Below are positions 22,569-34,345 of a stretch of DNA of 64,000 bases, one piece after another; within the stretch, counting starts at the first letter, position 1; each line of letters begins with the position of its first letter. The notes under the pieces were generated by a model, which was not told the DNA's origin, did no database searches, and saw nothing but the letters and a program-made list of their open reading frames with translations. Source of the stretch: Solanum dulcamara (taxonomy: Eukaryota > Streptophyta > Magnoliopsida > Solanales > Solanaceae); the NCBI RefSeq assembly GCF_947179165.1, contig NC_077240.1:75673501-75737500 (forward strand), written 5' to 3'. The position numbers were made by a program, and so were the translations under genes.

Positions 22569-24564
22569 TCAGACAGCTAATTTAGGCCTGTACAAAGGAG
22601 GATCTTCCCCAAGCAAAAGTGATTTTAAGACAGCTTCACACACAACAGTATCATACACAAGCAAATGACCACCATCAGGAACTTCATGATACCGAATCCA
22701 AGGAAGCATTTGCGAGACATGTCTTTGTAATTGAACCGGTACAACTTTGTCCTCGTAACCTTGCCATATGTGAACAGAGCTTTCATTTTGTTGGTAAGGA
22801 TTACTTAGCTCCAGTGGATCAAAATCCCACTTGCTAAATGCCACAATAAAGTCACGACGAAGGGAGTCAAATACCCTTCGTTTTCTTATCCCGTCCTGTC
22901 AATAGAAGTAAAATGTGTCACAAACTAGAAATCCGAATAGTTCCTATACTACTAGTATTATACATTGGTTTACCTGAGTGAACAACTGATATCCGTCTGT
23001 ATTCTTCAAGACGGTTAAGTCTTTGTCACAAAAAAAAGTTGGATTTCCTTCAAGAACAGTAGCTGATGGGAACATTTTTTGAGTGAACCACCAATGTAAT
23101 AGCCCCGGAGTATAGCAAGTGAGCAAAAGCATAAACCTGCAGAGTTGTTTCCTGTAATCATCCTTCGTGAGATCATCAGGTAGCGAACGCCATTTGTAAT
23201 TGATAAACGGAACTATTAAAGCTACTCCTGCAAGCCTGCAGCAGCATATTTTTCAATTAGGCCTAAACAATTGACAAGAAAAAACAGAAAGCTGAAAATT
23301 TCTGAAGTGATAGTTTTGTTATACTTTTGAGGAATGTGTTTGATGCAGCTCCAAGCAGGGTAACATCCCAACGACACGCCAATAACATAATACTTAGATC
23401 CTAATTGCAATTGATCAGCTAACTCTTCGATATCAGATGCTTCACTCTTAACTGATCGTTTTGGATTTGGATCGCTCTCTCCATATCCAGCTCTGTCGTA
23501 TATCAGAAGGTATATTTCCATTCCATCTAGGAGTTCCTGAGAACTAAAGTACTATTAGAACATTCTCAACAGTATTATGCAAATTCAAGAATGCCATTTC
23601 TTCAAGAGAAAACAGAAAGAAAAATGAGATCACTTTCTAACTTCCTACTAGAAAATCCTAACCAAAAAAGGAATTACAAATGCAAATGTAATTGTGGATC
23701 CAAAAGAACATTTTTGGGGGTTGGACGTGTGGCTTCAATGAGTTCTTTGAAATGATGAGCTTTGAAGATATGATTTTCTCGTTTGGACTTTCAATGATAG
23801 CAAATTCATGACTTGGACCAATAATCAAAGGGAGGAATCGATTAACTATAGTTCAGTCTCAAACTAATTGAGGTAAGCAAGGGATGCAAGACGAGAACTT
23901 CCTAGCATCTTACCCACTTCTGGATCTATCTATTTCAGCCCTTCCTCTTCAATTGTAAGTAACTTAACACCCAATTGTCAACTCTAAATCAGTTTGCTAC
24001 TTTACTAACCTTTCCAAAAAATAGTGATTTCAAGATTCAAAGAGATAGGCACCTAAGTGTGTAGTCTAGTAGTCAATGAAATGATTAAGAACCATGAGTT
24101 CGGTTTCAGGTTCAATTCCCACCAGAGGCAAAAATATTAGGGGATTCTTTGCATCTATCCTAGTCTTGATGGACAGAATTATCTAATACCTGCTGCTAGG
24201 TGAGATGGCAGGTACCAAAGCTGATTCAAATAGCACAGTTAAAAAAAAAAAAAAAAGAGAGAGACTCCAAGAGAGAGAGAGAGTTATTTGTGTTTACATC
24301 AGAAGCCATAAAGGTCATTTCTTTGGAGCTGCCAAATCCATGAACAAGGATGATGCTGTATTTGCACTTGTTCTTGGGTACTCCTCTTTCTCTGTAAGCC
24401 AGGTACCTCCCATCACTAAGTCTGACTCTACAAGTAGTAATAGCAGATTCATCTATAACTGATGACTTGGATTCCATATTATTATTATTAGCATTTTGTT
24501 CTGTTGTCTGATCAGCACATCCTAGACAACCCATCATCAGAACAAGAATTCTTCTGAAAATCAT
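22569..24564 (-). CDS. alpha/beta-hydrolase superfamily protein (four coding exons)
   Basis: Exons: 24564-24298, 23536-23325, 23235-22974, 22895-22569; 355 aa. All introns are GT-AG and the frames join without a stop. The protein has the alpha/beta-hydrolase catalytic parts: the oxyanion HG in ILVHGFGSS (75-76), YDRAGYGESDPNPKRS, the nucleophile elbow G-V-S-L-G with Ser about 144, acid Asp about 296 in QGYEDKVVP, and His about 324 in VPDGGHLLVYD. It matches plant hydrolases of unknown substrate that share DRAGYGESDPNPKRSVKSE. The start is the first Met after a TTTTTTCAG acceptor, so a 5' UTR exon lies upstream (about 25067-25250). It lacks the hydrophobic N-terminal anchor of its paralogue at 48.2-50.7 kb and begins with a short MIFRRILVLMMGCLGC. 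Intron 1 contains a SINE. It appears intact. Confidence 0.9.
24050..24256 (+). mobile_element. tRNA-derived SINE (TS-like), antisense in intron 1
   Basis: It has an A-box-like TAGTCTAGTAGTCAATGAAA and a B box GGTTCAATTCC near 24108, then CACCAGAGGCAAAAATATTAG and GGCAGGTACC before a 16-A tail (about 24241-24256). This order fits the Solanaceae TS SINE. It is on the plus strand, inside intron 1 of the minus-strand hydrolase, with the tail about 40 bp from the exon 1 donor. Confidence 0.82.
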
Positions 24565-24698
24565 CTTCTGAAAAAATTCAAAAAATCTTGGTATTGTCAA
24601 ATTCCACTTCAAAATTACAATAACATATCCAATGCAGTCCCACTCTGTGTGGTCTACGGAGCGTAGAGTGTAGCAGACTTTACCTCTACCACAGAATC

Positions 24699-24871
24699 AG
24701 TGACAGAGCCAAAATTTTTATTAAAAGGTTCAAAATATGAAAGAAGTAAACACAAAGAAGTCGAAGGGTTTCAACTTACATAAAAAATAATCTTAACGCT
24801 GTATAAATAGTGTAAGTTTTCATCAATTGGGATTCGAATGAACCTGTGGGCCTTTACTAGCTCCGCTATTA
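24699..24871. repeat. MITE-like repeat with (A)GTGGCGGAGCC-type ends
   Basis: The left end AGTGACAGAGCCAAAATTTT and the inverted right end (AATAGCGGAGCTAGTAAA) form imperfect TIRs. The interior AAAAGGTTCAAAATATGAA is the same as in the copy at 36171. It lies in the 5' UTR intron of the hydrolase. Confidence 0.6.
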
Positions 24872-25066
24872 TATCGAGGTAGAGATAGAGAAGTTATTTT
24901 CGATAAACTCTTGGCTCAAGAAAAATTCAATCCAAAACAGTACAGAAAAAGAAGTAACGAAAGTACCACAGATAACCGATAGAAACAAAAATCGAATAAC
25001 AAGAATCAAGACTTCAAAATTAAGCTCAGCAAATCAATTCAGCTAAGGGGGTTGTCTTTAACTTAC

Positions 25067-25250
25067 CAAAGAACAGAACTTTTCTGAAGAATCAAGAACT
25101 ACTACTTCAAGCCTTGGCTGTTCATTAGATTCTTGAAAATCCAAAAATTGAGTCTTTTACCTTTCTTTTTTCTATGAATGGAAGTTGGGTTCTTGAAAGT
25201 TATCTTTTTTTGCTGGACAATGGAGACAGGATCAACTTAGACCATGTGTA
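25067..25250 (-). other. probable 5' UTR exon of the hydrolase gene
   Basis: A clear donor (TTCTTTG|GTAAGTT, exon end at 25067) lies upstream of the coding exon, whose acceptor sits 3 bp before the ATG. The exon's left limit is a guess. No ATG continues in frame into exon 1 that I can show. Confidence 0.5.
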
Positions 25251-27401
25251 AATACAGGTAGTTTGCATCTGAAAGTTCTAATATGGCCTTGTCTTTTCAA
25301 GTTTGAATATTGTTTGTTAATTCTTGTTTTGTTTTTTTGGGCCCTGTTATAATATATGAGTGTTTATTTAGCTAATAGTAATATGAGTGAGTATTAGAAA
25401 CAAGTTTTTAACCAAGAAAATATCCGAAAGTATATTCCAATACTTAAATGAGTGAAAATTAGTTTTTTTCATATATTCAATTTAAGTTAAAAATTGAATT
25501 CTACCTTTCAACTTTAGACTATATACATTCTTTCTCTTGAATTTTAGGCAAAGCCTATTTCATCCTTTTTAATTTATTCATTAATGTAATTTTTTGTGTT
25601 TTGATTATCACATTAGTTTATTGATGTTATTATTCCTTTTTTCATGAATGTTATGTAGTGATTTCTCTAGTATTTATTATGACTTCCTTACTTATGTATT
25701 TTTTTATAAATTATTTTGATATGCGTTTTTTGAATAGAGTGTCTTTTAGAAACAATTGCTCTACCTCCAAGAGGTAGGGAGAGGTAGGGGTAAGGCATGC
25801 TTACAATCTACTATTCTCTACCATATCCTACTCTTTTTTTGTAGATTGATCCTTAAAAGCACTAATGTATGATATCATGTAATACAATTTATTTAACTAT
25901 TATATTCATTAAAATATTATAATATAATACAGTATAATATAATACGATATATTATGAAACATTGATAACATCTGCCACTTATCCAAACAAGTTATTAAGC
26001 TCTTTTAAGTCTCTCTGGATGATGGTTACGTGCAGCAATACTTTTAAAAAATGTGTTATATATTGCGGGAACATATATAATAATTAAAAAAAACATATAT
26101 AATAGTTTGTTGTTTTCCCTTTATTTTTATTAGGGATTCCACTAGCAGTTCCAAGTTGGACATGCTGGAATTTTAATGAAATATAATCATGTGGGATAAG
26201 CTGTCACTTTATAATGGAGTAGGTACTTGTCAATGAAATATCAATTTAGTTTATAAAATAGTTAATAAATATATAAATTCTGAATATTTAAATATTATAT
26301 ATATATATTCAAATGGATATTCCTTTTGGTGTATACACAAGTATAGGTAAGTTTTTCCTTTTCTTTTTTAATCAGGGAATTATATTTTTTCTATTTTTTC
26401 TATGAATTATATTCTATTTTTTTTTCAAAGAGCAATAATTGGCATGATAATTTGAGATTTGAAGTGGTAAAGAAAGCTGTTGACAACAACTCTTTAATTC
26501 TTCTCAATGATTCCATATGTAACTTACAAAACATATGTACATCCAAATGAGATTAATTTGATTCTATCTTGCACATGGTAATAACGTATATGCTGTCACT
26601 ATACAAATAAATGTTTTGTTAATTATTTGAATGAGTAATAGAGTCAGCATATTCATTAAAGGGTTTAAATTATAAAAAAATAAATATATGAAAAAGTCAA
26701 AAAAAATTAAATAAAAAATAATTTTAATTATATAATATAATTATTTAGCTCCACCCTGATTCCACTCATGTAATTGGTTTATCCCTAAATACTATAAGAA
26801 TATTCTTTGGCGCTTTCCTTATTTGTGTGAAATGGGGTCCTTATCAAAACTTGTCTAACTATATGAAGTATATGCGATCACAAAATAATTTTTGTTATTG
26901 GACAACTAGTGGAGATGCTACAAATAATGGGCAAAAAACATGGATATCCGATAGTCTAATTTTAAAAAATATATGGTGAAAGTTCAGTTATTAAGCCTCA
27001 TTTAAGTTATTTTTGTTTATCTCTATCATATATGGCTAAAGTTTGATCATATTTGTTCGAATTTCAGTCATATATGATTAAAGTTTAGTCATTTTTGCTT
27101 GAACTTTCGTCACTTTTGTCGAATTTCAACCATTTTTGCTTGAACTTCAATCATATGTGCATGAACTTTAAATAAAAATGATTGAAGTCAGACAACAATA
27201 ACTAAATTTCATTCATATATTGTGTCTGAAGTTTAGTTTCGTCAATCCTAAGTACTTTATAAATACCACATGCATATTAGAAATGAATATATTAAATAGT
27301 GGTGTCAAAATAATGAAGCAACTTGCATAATTTTACGTTTGCATAATGGATATCGTTTAAGTCATTATAAATTTGTACAAGCAATGTCTTAGTTAGGATA
27401 T
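25251..27401. other. gene-free stretch with a decayed minisatellite
   Basis: AT-rich intergenic DNA. At about 26975-27235 a degenerate repeat of roughly 25-30 bp recurs, with pieces like TTGAACTTCAATCATATGTG and TTTAGTCATTTTTGCTTGAA. At about 25765-25800 there is an AGAGGTAGGGGTAAGGC motif that also occurs, more or less changed, at 37170 and 51690. Confidence 0.5.
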
Positions 27402-27884
27402 TGTTGGCAAGAAGCCATCTCTGAAGTTGAACATACAGCAAGAAGATGAAGTGAAGATGAAGAGAAAAACAAAGAAGAAAGAAGAAGGAACTCAACCGAC
27501 AGAAACAAAGAAGTCTCCGGAAGAAGAAAAGAAGAGAAGATATTTATGTCCAAATCCAAATAATGGACAGGTTCATCACAGCCATTGATTTGCCACATTA
27601 AATCACAGCCATTGATATTCAAGATAACATCACAACCATTGAAGCAATCTTGATGGATCAAATCTGGACCATACATCTCAATATACAACACCTGTACATA
27701 AAAACAAATTTAGTTAGTTTGTTATTTTTTCAGCCAATGAGAATAGCACAAATATGTAGGATTTTTTTTATTTTCTTTAATAGATTATTAGTTAGGTATT
27801 TGTATATAAGATGGATAGATAGAATATTGACACAGATATACAGAAAATTCCCAAATTTCGTCTCTTCAATTTTGATTTCCTTCA
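27402..27884 (+). repeat. 5' LTR of copia B
   Basis: It starts TGTTGGCAAGAAGCC and ends TTTGATTTCCTTCA. A purine-rich GAAGA tract fills the left third and TATATAAG near 27804 could be the promoter. The three differences from the 3' LTR are all G here and A there. Confidence 0.93.
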
Positions 27885-27897
27885 TGGTATCAGAGCA
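27885..27897 (+). other. primer-binding site (initiator-Met tRNA type)
   Basis: TGGTATCAGAGCA directly follows the LTR and is the standard plant copia primer site complementary to the 3' end of initiator-Met tRNA. Confidence 0.93.
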
Positions 27898-27985
27898 CTG
27901 ATCTCGATCTACCTCTCAATTTCTGTATCATCATCTTCATTACTGTTGTCACAGCTTCACCTTACTCACAAAAGGGTAAGCAGAA

Positions 27986-30900
27986 ATGGGTGACAATGTT
28001 GCAGAAATGGAGAAGATCAATCTTCATAGCCTTGTCTGCAAAGAAGAAATTAGGCTTTATCAATGGATGCATTAAAGCACCAGAACCAACATCTAAAGAT
28101 TATGAACAATGGAGCTGTGTAAATGATATGATAATAGCATGGCTTTTGAATGCACTATCTCTAGATATTAGAGATAGTGTTATTTACTCAAAAACAGCTA
28201 AAGAGCTATGGGACAGTTTGGAACAAAGATTTGGAAAGCTGGATGGAGCTAAACTCTATCAACTTCAAAAGGAATTGTCAACTGTAGTGCAGGGAAACAA
28301 TAACATAGCTGGGTATTTTACCAAGCTTAAAAGGATATGGGATGAGCTAGATTCTCTTAACCTTGCTTCATATTGCACCTGTGTCTGTCTATGTGATGGT
28401 AAGGGTAAGTTAATGAAGTCACTAGAAGATCAAAAGTTAATTCACTTTCTTATGGGCCTCAATGATGCCTATGCTCAAGCTAGGAGTACCATCATCATGA
28501 TGAATCCATTGCAATCAATGGATGTTGCCTATTCTTTGCTACTTCAAGATGAAAATCAAAGAGAAGCTAGTGTTACTGCTTTCAGCATCCCACCTGATTC
28601 TGGTTCTTTTATGGTTTCTGGGAGAATGAAGGGAAACTACAAACCTGGAAATCAACTTAACAAGGGAGGAAACAGTCCTCATTTGAATGGACACAGTGCT
28701 GCTAAACCTACAAGAGGAAGAGTTAGCCAGAGGTTCAAGCAGAGGAGAGCAAAATACAACTCTAATGTTTCTTGTACTTACTGTAAGAAGATAGGACATG
28801 TACATGATGACTGCTTCAGACTTCATGGTTTCCCTGAAGATTTTGAATTCACCAAGCCCAAGGAGTATGGACACAATATCAGAGGGAATGCTGCTATAGG
28901 AAATGAAGAAGCTGAGAACATGAACTCCACACCTGCTCCTCAACCAACTCAATTCACTAACCAAGGAAATCAATTTAGCAAAGAACAATACAATGAAATA
29001 GTCTAGCAGGTGTTAAAGGAAATGAAACTTGCCAACTCAAACTCATCAGGTTCAACTGTCAATGCCAATGCCATGGCTGGTACTATTTTAAAATATTCAG
29101 GATCATGCTTTGCAGCTTATAACACTAGCTCCTAGATTATTGATTCAGGGGCCTCAGAACATATGTGTTTTAATCCTAATTCCTTTCTAACCCTTAAGCC
29201 CTTGCCTTCACCATTGAATATAAGTTTGCCCAATTCTTTTAGAATTTCTGTCACACATATGGGAAGTGTTCCTGTCCTCCCTAATCTAACCCTGAATAAT
29301 GTCTTGCTTGTCCCAGATTTTAAATACAACTTACTTTCAGTTCATAGATTGTGTGTGCAACTTCAATGTGATCTTTTATTCACTCTTACTGGATGTGTGT
29401 TATAGGACCCTTTCCTGAGGAAGGCACAAGTTTTTGGTGAAGTAGGGGATGGACTCTATCTACTCAAGCCTACTAAAATAGAGTCAAGTCAAGTCAAAGA
29501 AGTCTTTTCTATTCAAAAAGAAGGAAATTCCACAGTTCCTGTTCCTAGGGAAGTAGCTTCAAAGGTAGTAGCTACCAAAATTGTTCCTAGTTCTGTTTTA
29601 GTGTCCAATACAGAATGTAATACTTCCTCTGTTGGTGTGCATGCAAATACTATTTCTAATGTAAGATTGTGGCACATCAAACTGGGGCACCTACCCTTTC
29701 CAGCAATGAAAAACTTAAGTTTCATTCATTTTCCTTCTTGCTCAAATTATGTGTGTCCTATATGTCCTTAAGCTAGACAAAGTAGACTACCTTTTCCATT
29801 GAGTTTCATCAAAACACAAAGAATATTTGAATTAATCTACATTGACACTTGGGGTCCCTTTAAGGAAGCTACTTACAATGATTATTCTTATTTTTTAACC
29901 ATAGTGGATGACTATAGCAGGGGGACATGGACTTTTCTCCTGAAAACTAAATCTAATGCATTTCCAGTCCTCAGAGATTTCTTATTAATGGTGGAAAGAC
30001 AATTTGAAGTAAAAGTTAAAAGGATAAGGTCAGATAATGCCTTAGAGCTTGGAAAATGATCACTAGAGGCTGCTTATCTCAAATCAACAGGGATCATTCA
30101 TGAGACATCTTGTGTAGCTACACCTCAACAAAATGGAATTGTTGAGAGGAAACATAGACATCTTTTGGAAATAGCAAGAGGGTTATATTTCCAGTCTAAA
30201 GTTCCTATTCAATACTGGGGTGAGTGTATACTCACTGCCACTTATCTCATTAACAGACTGCCTACTAAGGTCTTGAAGAACAAATCCCCATATCAAGTTC
30301 TTTTCAGAAAATCACCATCCTACAACAATTTTAAGTATTTTGGATGTTTGTGTTTTGTTTCTAGTCTGGCACAACACAGAGACAAATTCCAACCTAGAGC
30401 TAAAACATGTGTTTTTTGGGATATTCTCAGACTCAAAAGGGGTATAAAGTTCTGGATATGGAAACCAGGAAAGTGTTTGTTTCTAGGAATGTAAAGTTTC
30501 ATGAAGAATACTACCCTTTTGCCAAAATCCCTCATTCAGGTGGGACTCTTTTTCCACCATTTGATCTTGCTGCTGAGCCTACCAAACCTATCTCTAGCTC
30601 ACCACATTTTCATTCAGCTGCTCCACCTCCACCCTCACTCACACCCACACCTAACACTCCCAGTTCTTCCTTAGATTCACCATCTACTTCTCAAATTCCT
30701 CCTCATAATGTGCCTTCTGGGTCACCTTCTGTCTTTCCTAACCTTCAACCATCTCATACTCAAACTCTACCTCCTTCCACTAGACAATCAACCAGAATTA
30801 AACAGGCACCTGCTTACCTTCAAGATTTCATATGTAACAGCATTCAGTTGACTGATGTTACCAATTCCTGCTTCATTCATCCCACTACACCAACCATTTT

Positions 30901-31183
30901 CTCCTTTGCATCTCTATCTCTCTCCAACCAGACTCTGCTTCAATCCTTTTCACAAATTTCAGAGCCTACAAGTTATGCTGAGGCAAGCCAACACCCTGGT
31001 TGGGTCCAAGCAATGGAAGCTGAAATTCAAGCCCTACAAGATAATAACACATGGTCAGTAATGGAATTACCTGCCGGAAAGAAACTTTTGCCATGTAAAT
31101 GGGTATTTAAAGTAAAACATAAATCAGATGGATCCATAGAAAGGTTGAAAGCCAGACTGGTCGTAAGGGGGGATGTTCAATAA
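27986..31183 (+). pseudogene. copia B gag-pol, broken part (gag, protease, integrase)
   Basis: A long gag frame (27990-29006) contains IFIALSAKKKLGFINGCIK and a CCHC-type knuckle (CTYCKKIGHVHDDC, about 28773-28815). The usual first 30-40 gag residues seem to be missing or out of frame. In-frame stops follow at 29004-29006 (TAG), 29133-29135 (TAG where Trp precedes IIDSGASEH), 29403-29405 (TAG), 29769-29771 (TAA), 30057-30059 (TGA) and 31181-31183 (TAA). A one-base loss in a T run near 30410-30416 shifts the frame inside the integrase end. Protease DSGASEH, integrase-core IDTWGPF and VDDYSRGTW, and IRSDNALE are visible. It cannot make a full polyprotein. Confidence 0.9.
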
Positions 31184-32686
31184 GAAGGCATAGATTTTAC
31201 TGAAACCTTTTCCCCAGTGGTCAAAATGACCACTATTAGATGTTTACTCACAGTTGCTATCAAGAAAGGCTGGAGAGTGTCTCAACTTGATGTCAACAAT
31301 GCTTTCCTACATGGTGAATTGCAAGAGGAGGTTTATATGAGATTCCCAGCAGGTTTGGACCCTCCTTCACCTAGGCATGTTTGTCTTCTCAAGAAGTCCT
31401 TGTATGGCCTTAAGCAAGCATCTCGACAGTGGTATGCTAGGCTTGCTGGAGCTTTAAGTTTCAAAGGATATACTAGTTCTTTAAATGACTATTCTCTGTT
31501 TTTCAAGACTACTGGTGGTCTTGTTTCTATTATTGCAGTTTATGTGGATGACATTTTACTCACAGGTGATGCTGTTTCTGAAATTCTTGATGTTACTCAT
31601 TTTTTCAATGCTGAATTTAAAGTCAAAATGTTGGGTGATATCAACTATTTTCTGGGTATGGAAATAATCAGGGAAGCCTCAGGTTTCATCATCAGTCAAC
31701 GACAGTTTGCTATGAATCTTCTTAAGGAATTTGACTGCACTGGTTCAAGTGTATCCTCACCTCTTGACCCTTACATGAAGTTGCAAGCTGATGATGGACC
31801 TTTCCTGGACAACCCCACTGCATATCGGCATCTAGTTGGAAAATTGAATTTTTTGACTCATACTAGACCTGATCTTTCCTATGCCGTTCTGTGCCTTAGT
31901 CAATACATGCAGCGGCCTTGTCTTTCCCATTTCTCCGCTGCTCAGAGGGTGCTTCGTTATCTTAGGGAAGATCCAGGCCAAGGTATTCTTCTCTCATCTC
32001 TGCCCTCTTTTGATCTCTTTGCTTTTTGCGACGCCGACTGGGCTTCTTGCAAGGACAGTCGTAGATCAGTTAGTGGTTTCTTTATTACACTGGGAGGTGC
32101 TCCTATTTCGTGGAAATCAAAGAAACAGATGTATGTTTCCCTTTCTTCTGCCGAAGCAGAGTACAGATCGATGAGACGAGTTACAGCGGAGCTTACCTGG
32201 TTAGTGCGTCTCCTGGATGATCTATTTACTCCTCCCTCTCTCCCTATTCCTCTTCATTCTGATAGTCAGGCAGCTATTCATATCGCTCGGAATCCTGTCT
32301 TCCAAGAACGCACGAAACACGTTGATTTGGACTGTCACTTCGTGCGTCAACAATTTCTCTCCGGTCTGATTTCACTGCACTTTGTTCCTTCTCATCATCA
32401 GCTTGCCGATTTGTTTACCAAGCCTCTCTCTGGGGCTTCTCACCGTGCGTTGATGGACAAGTTGGGTGTTATGACCCTTCCCCCTAACTTGAGGGGGGAT
32501 GTTGGCAAGAAGCCATCTCTGAAGTTGAACATACAGCAAGAAGATGAAGTGAAGATGAAGAGAAAAACAAAGAAGAAAGAAGAAGGAACTCAACCGACAG
32601 AAACAAAGAAGTCTCCAGAAGAAGAAAAGAAGAGAAGATATTTATGTCCAAATCCAAATAATGGACAGGTTCATCACAACCATTGA
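31184..32686 (+). CDS. copia B reverse transcriptase and RNase H frame
   Basis: An open frame of almost 500 codons runs from after the last stop (31183). [36 protein letters not shown] and the active-site YVDDILLTG near 31540. RNase [19 protein letters not shown] near 32025, [10 protein letters not shown] near 32150 and [14 protein letters not shown] near 32255. The frame runs on into the 3' LTR. The active-site residues are kept, but there is no complete gag-pol upstream to deliver the enzyme, so it is part of a broken polyprotein rather than a stand-alone gene. Confidence 0.85.
   Translation, partial: EGIDFTETFSPVVKMTTIRCLLTVAIKKGWRVSQLDVNNAFLHGELQEEVYMRFPAGLDPPSPRHVCLLKKSLYGLKQASRQWYARLAGALSFKGYTSSLNDYSLFFKTTGGLVSIIAVYVDDILLTGDAVSEILDVTHFFNAEFKVKMLGDINYFLGMEIIREASGFIISQRQFAMNLLKEFDCTGSSVSSPLDPYMKLQADDGPFLDNPTAYRHLVGKLNFLTHTRPDLSYAVLCLSQYMQRPCLSHFSAAQRVLRYLREDPGQGILLSSLPSFDLFAFCDADWASCKDSRRSVSGFFITLGGAPISWKSKKQMYVSLSSAEAEYRSMRRVTAELTWLVRLLDDLFTPPSLPIPLHSDSQAAIHIARNPVFQERTKHVDLDCHFVRQQFLSGLISLHFVPSHHQLADLFTKPLSGASHRALMDKLGVMTLPPNLRGDVGKKPSLKLNIQQEDEVKMKRKTKKKEEGTQPTETKKSPEEEKKRRYLCPNPNNGQVHHNH
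32489..32499 (+). other. polypurine tract of copia B
   Basis: TTGAGGGGGGA ends next to the TGTTGGC start of the 3' LTR. This is where plus-strand DNA synthesis is primed in copia elements. Confidence 0.8.
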
Positions 32687-32982
32687 TTTGCCACATTAAA
32701 TCACAGCCATTGATATTCAAGATAACATCACAACCATTGAAGCAATCTTGATGGATCAAATCTGGACCATACATCTCAATATACAACACCTGTACATAAA
32801 AACAAATTTAGTTAGTTTGTTATTTTTTCAGCCAATGAGAATAACACAAATATGTAGGATTTTTTTTATTTTCTTTAATAGATTATTAGTTAGGTATTTG
32901 TATATAAGATGGATAGATAGAATATTGACACAGATATACAGAAAATTCCCAAATTTCGTCTCTTCAATTTTGATTTCCTTCA
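32500..32982 (+). repeat. 3' LTR of copia B
   Basis: 483 bp, the same length as the 5' LTR, with three substitutions seen by eye. It is followed by the GATAT duplication. Confidence 0.93.
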
Positions 32983-32987
32983 GATAT

Positions 32988-33431
32988 ATTAATTTTAATT
33001 AGTAAGAAGATAAAAGGCATTTGCTTATAGTATGTCCGCCTATATGATGTTATGGAATACCAGTGCATGCTGAATTAATATTTTTGGGATCTTAATATTT
33101 TCAACCAGTCGATTAAAAATATTTTCAGACCTAATTGTAATATTTTGTAGTCGTTGTTGTTATATACTCAGTGAATATACAACAAACATATTAAATTTTA
33201 TAAAATATAAAAATGAATATTATTTATTATCACTAATTAATGATAGCTCATTTTGGAGTGAAACCTGATCTTAGCAATTTGAACCACTGCAGACTAGTTT
33301 CCTCCCATGTACTATTTTGTATTGTGGACTTTGTTGGACGGCTAAGGTAACAAACCTAAAAGCCCAATACTCTAAAAATTGATAAAAGGAAAACTACGTA
33401 GAATGGATCCAACTCAATTTTTTAGATTTAG
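32988..33431. other. gene-free stretch
   Basis: AT-rich intergenic DNA between copia B and a MITE, with no coding signal. Confidence 0.4.
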
Positions 33432-33690
33432 AGACCGTTTGGATTGACTTATAAGACGCTTATAAGCTGTTTTTAGCCTTTTTTGAGTGTTTGGTTGGCC
33501 AATTTAAAGCTTAAAATAAGCTCCAATAAATAGTTGAGTTTATTTGGATGAACTTATTTTAAGCAAATTTTAAGTTGAAAACAACTTATAAGTCAAAAAA
33601 AAAAAATTGGTCAGCACCTACCTTTTTTTTTAACTTATAAGCAGTTTGCTACTTATAAGTTGCTTAAAAATAAGTCAATCCAAACAGGCT
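33432..33690. mobile_element. MITE with GTTTGGATTGACTTAT ends
   Basis: The left end AGACCGTTTGGATTGACTTA and the inverted right end AGCCTGTTTGGATTGACTTA agree over about 18 of 20 bases. Subterminal CTTATAAG motifs occur on both sides. Target duplication is unclear, so the superfamily (hAT- or Harbinger-like) is open. Confidence 0.7.
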
Positions 33691-33699
33691 ATTAATGGA

Positions 33700-34345
33700 C
33701 CAGCGGCCCATTTATCCGTTTACTCCACTTTCTCCTTTCTTATTTCGTGTATGATGTCAGCATGATGTCAACATCACTACAACGAATAAATCATCTATGA
33801 TACTCCATCGGTATATTGATACTATATCAGTATCATATAGGACTGAGCTTAATCCTCTGTGATAGTCCATTATTATATTGATACTTATCGGTATCATATA
33901 AGATTGGACTCTTTTTTTAAGAAATTAAGAGAAAATTATTAAAATCACAATCTTATTTATTAAACTCTAAACTAATAGAAAATATATTTTATAATTTTTT
34001 TTCTCTTTTTGCAATTTTTTAAAAAAATAGATTTAAATTATGACTCTTTTTTTAATTGTGTTTAGATTAAAATATTGAAGTATTGAAATATACCTTAATG
34101 ATACCATGGCAGTATGTAGATACACCGTAATAGTATCATGGATGATTGAGTAATATCATCGAAGGATTGAAGCAAACTTTAATGAAAATACTACTCAGTT
34201 ACTCTTTGATATTACTAGAGTATATTATACTTTGATGGTATCAAAGAGGAAAAAGCAGTCCTTCAATGAAGATATTGCTCAGCTACTCTTTGATACCATC
34301 AGTGTATATTCATATACTGTAATATATTGTAATGATATCAGAGAG
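33700..34345. repeat. imperfect GATAC/GGTATC repeats
   Basis: Several related pieces occur: GGTATATTGATACTATATCAG, ATTGATACTTATCGGTATCA, and two similar 34.2-kb blocks sharing ACTCTTTGATA and GAGGAAAAA. No coding signal. It looks like an old decayed tandem array. Confidence 0.5.

Larger units (their letters stand above)
27402..32982 (+). mobile_element. young but defective Ty1/copia element B
   Basis: Two 483-bp LTRs (27402-27884 and 32500-32982) are flanked by a perfect GATAT duplication (27397-27401 and 32983-32987). A perfect TGGTATCAGAGC primer site follows the left LTR and a GAGGGGGGA tract precedes the right one. The total is 5581 bp with gag-pol on the plus strand in copia order. By eye the two LTRs differ at three sites, so the insertion is recent. 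The coding region has six stops and one frame change. Confidence 0.95.
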
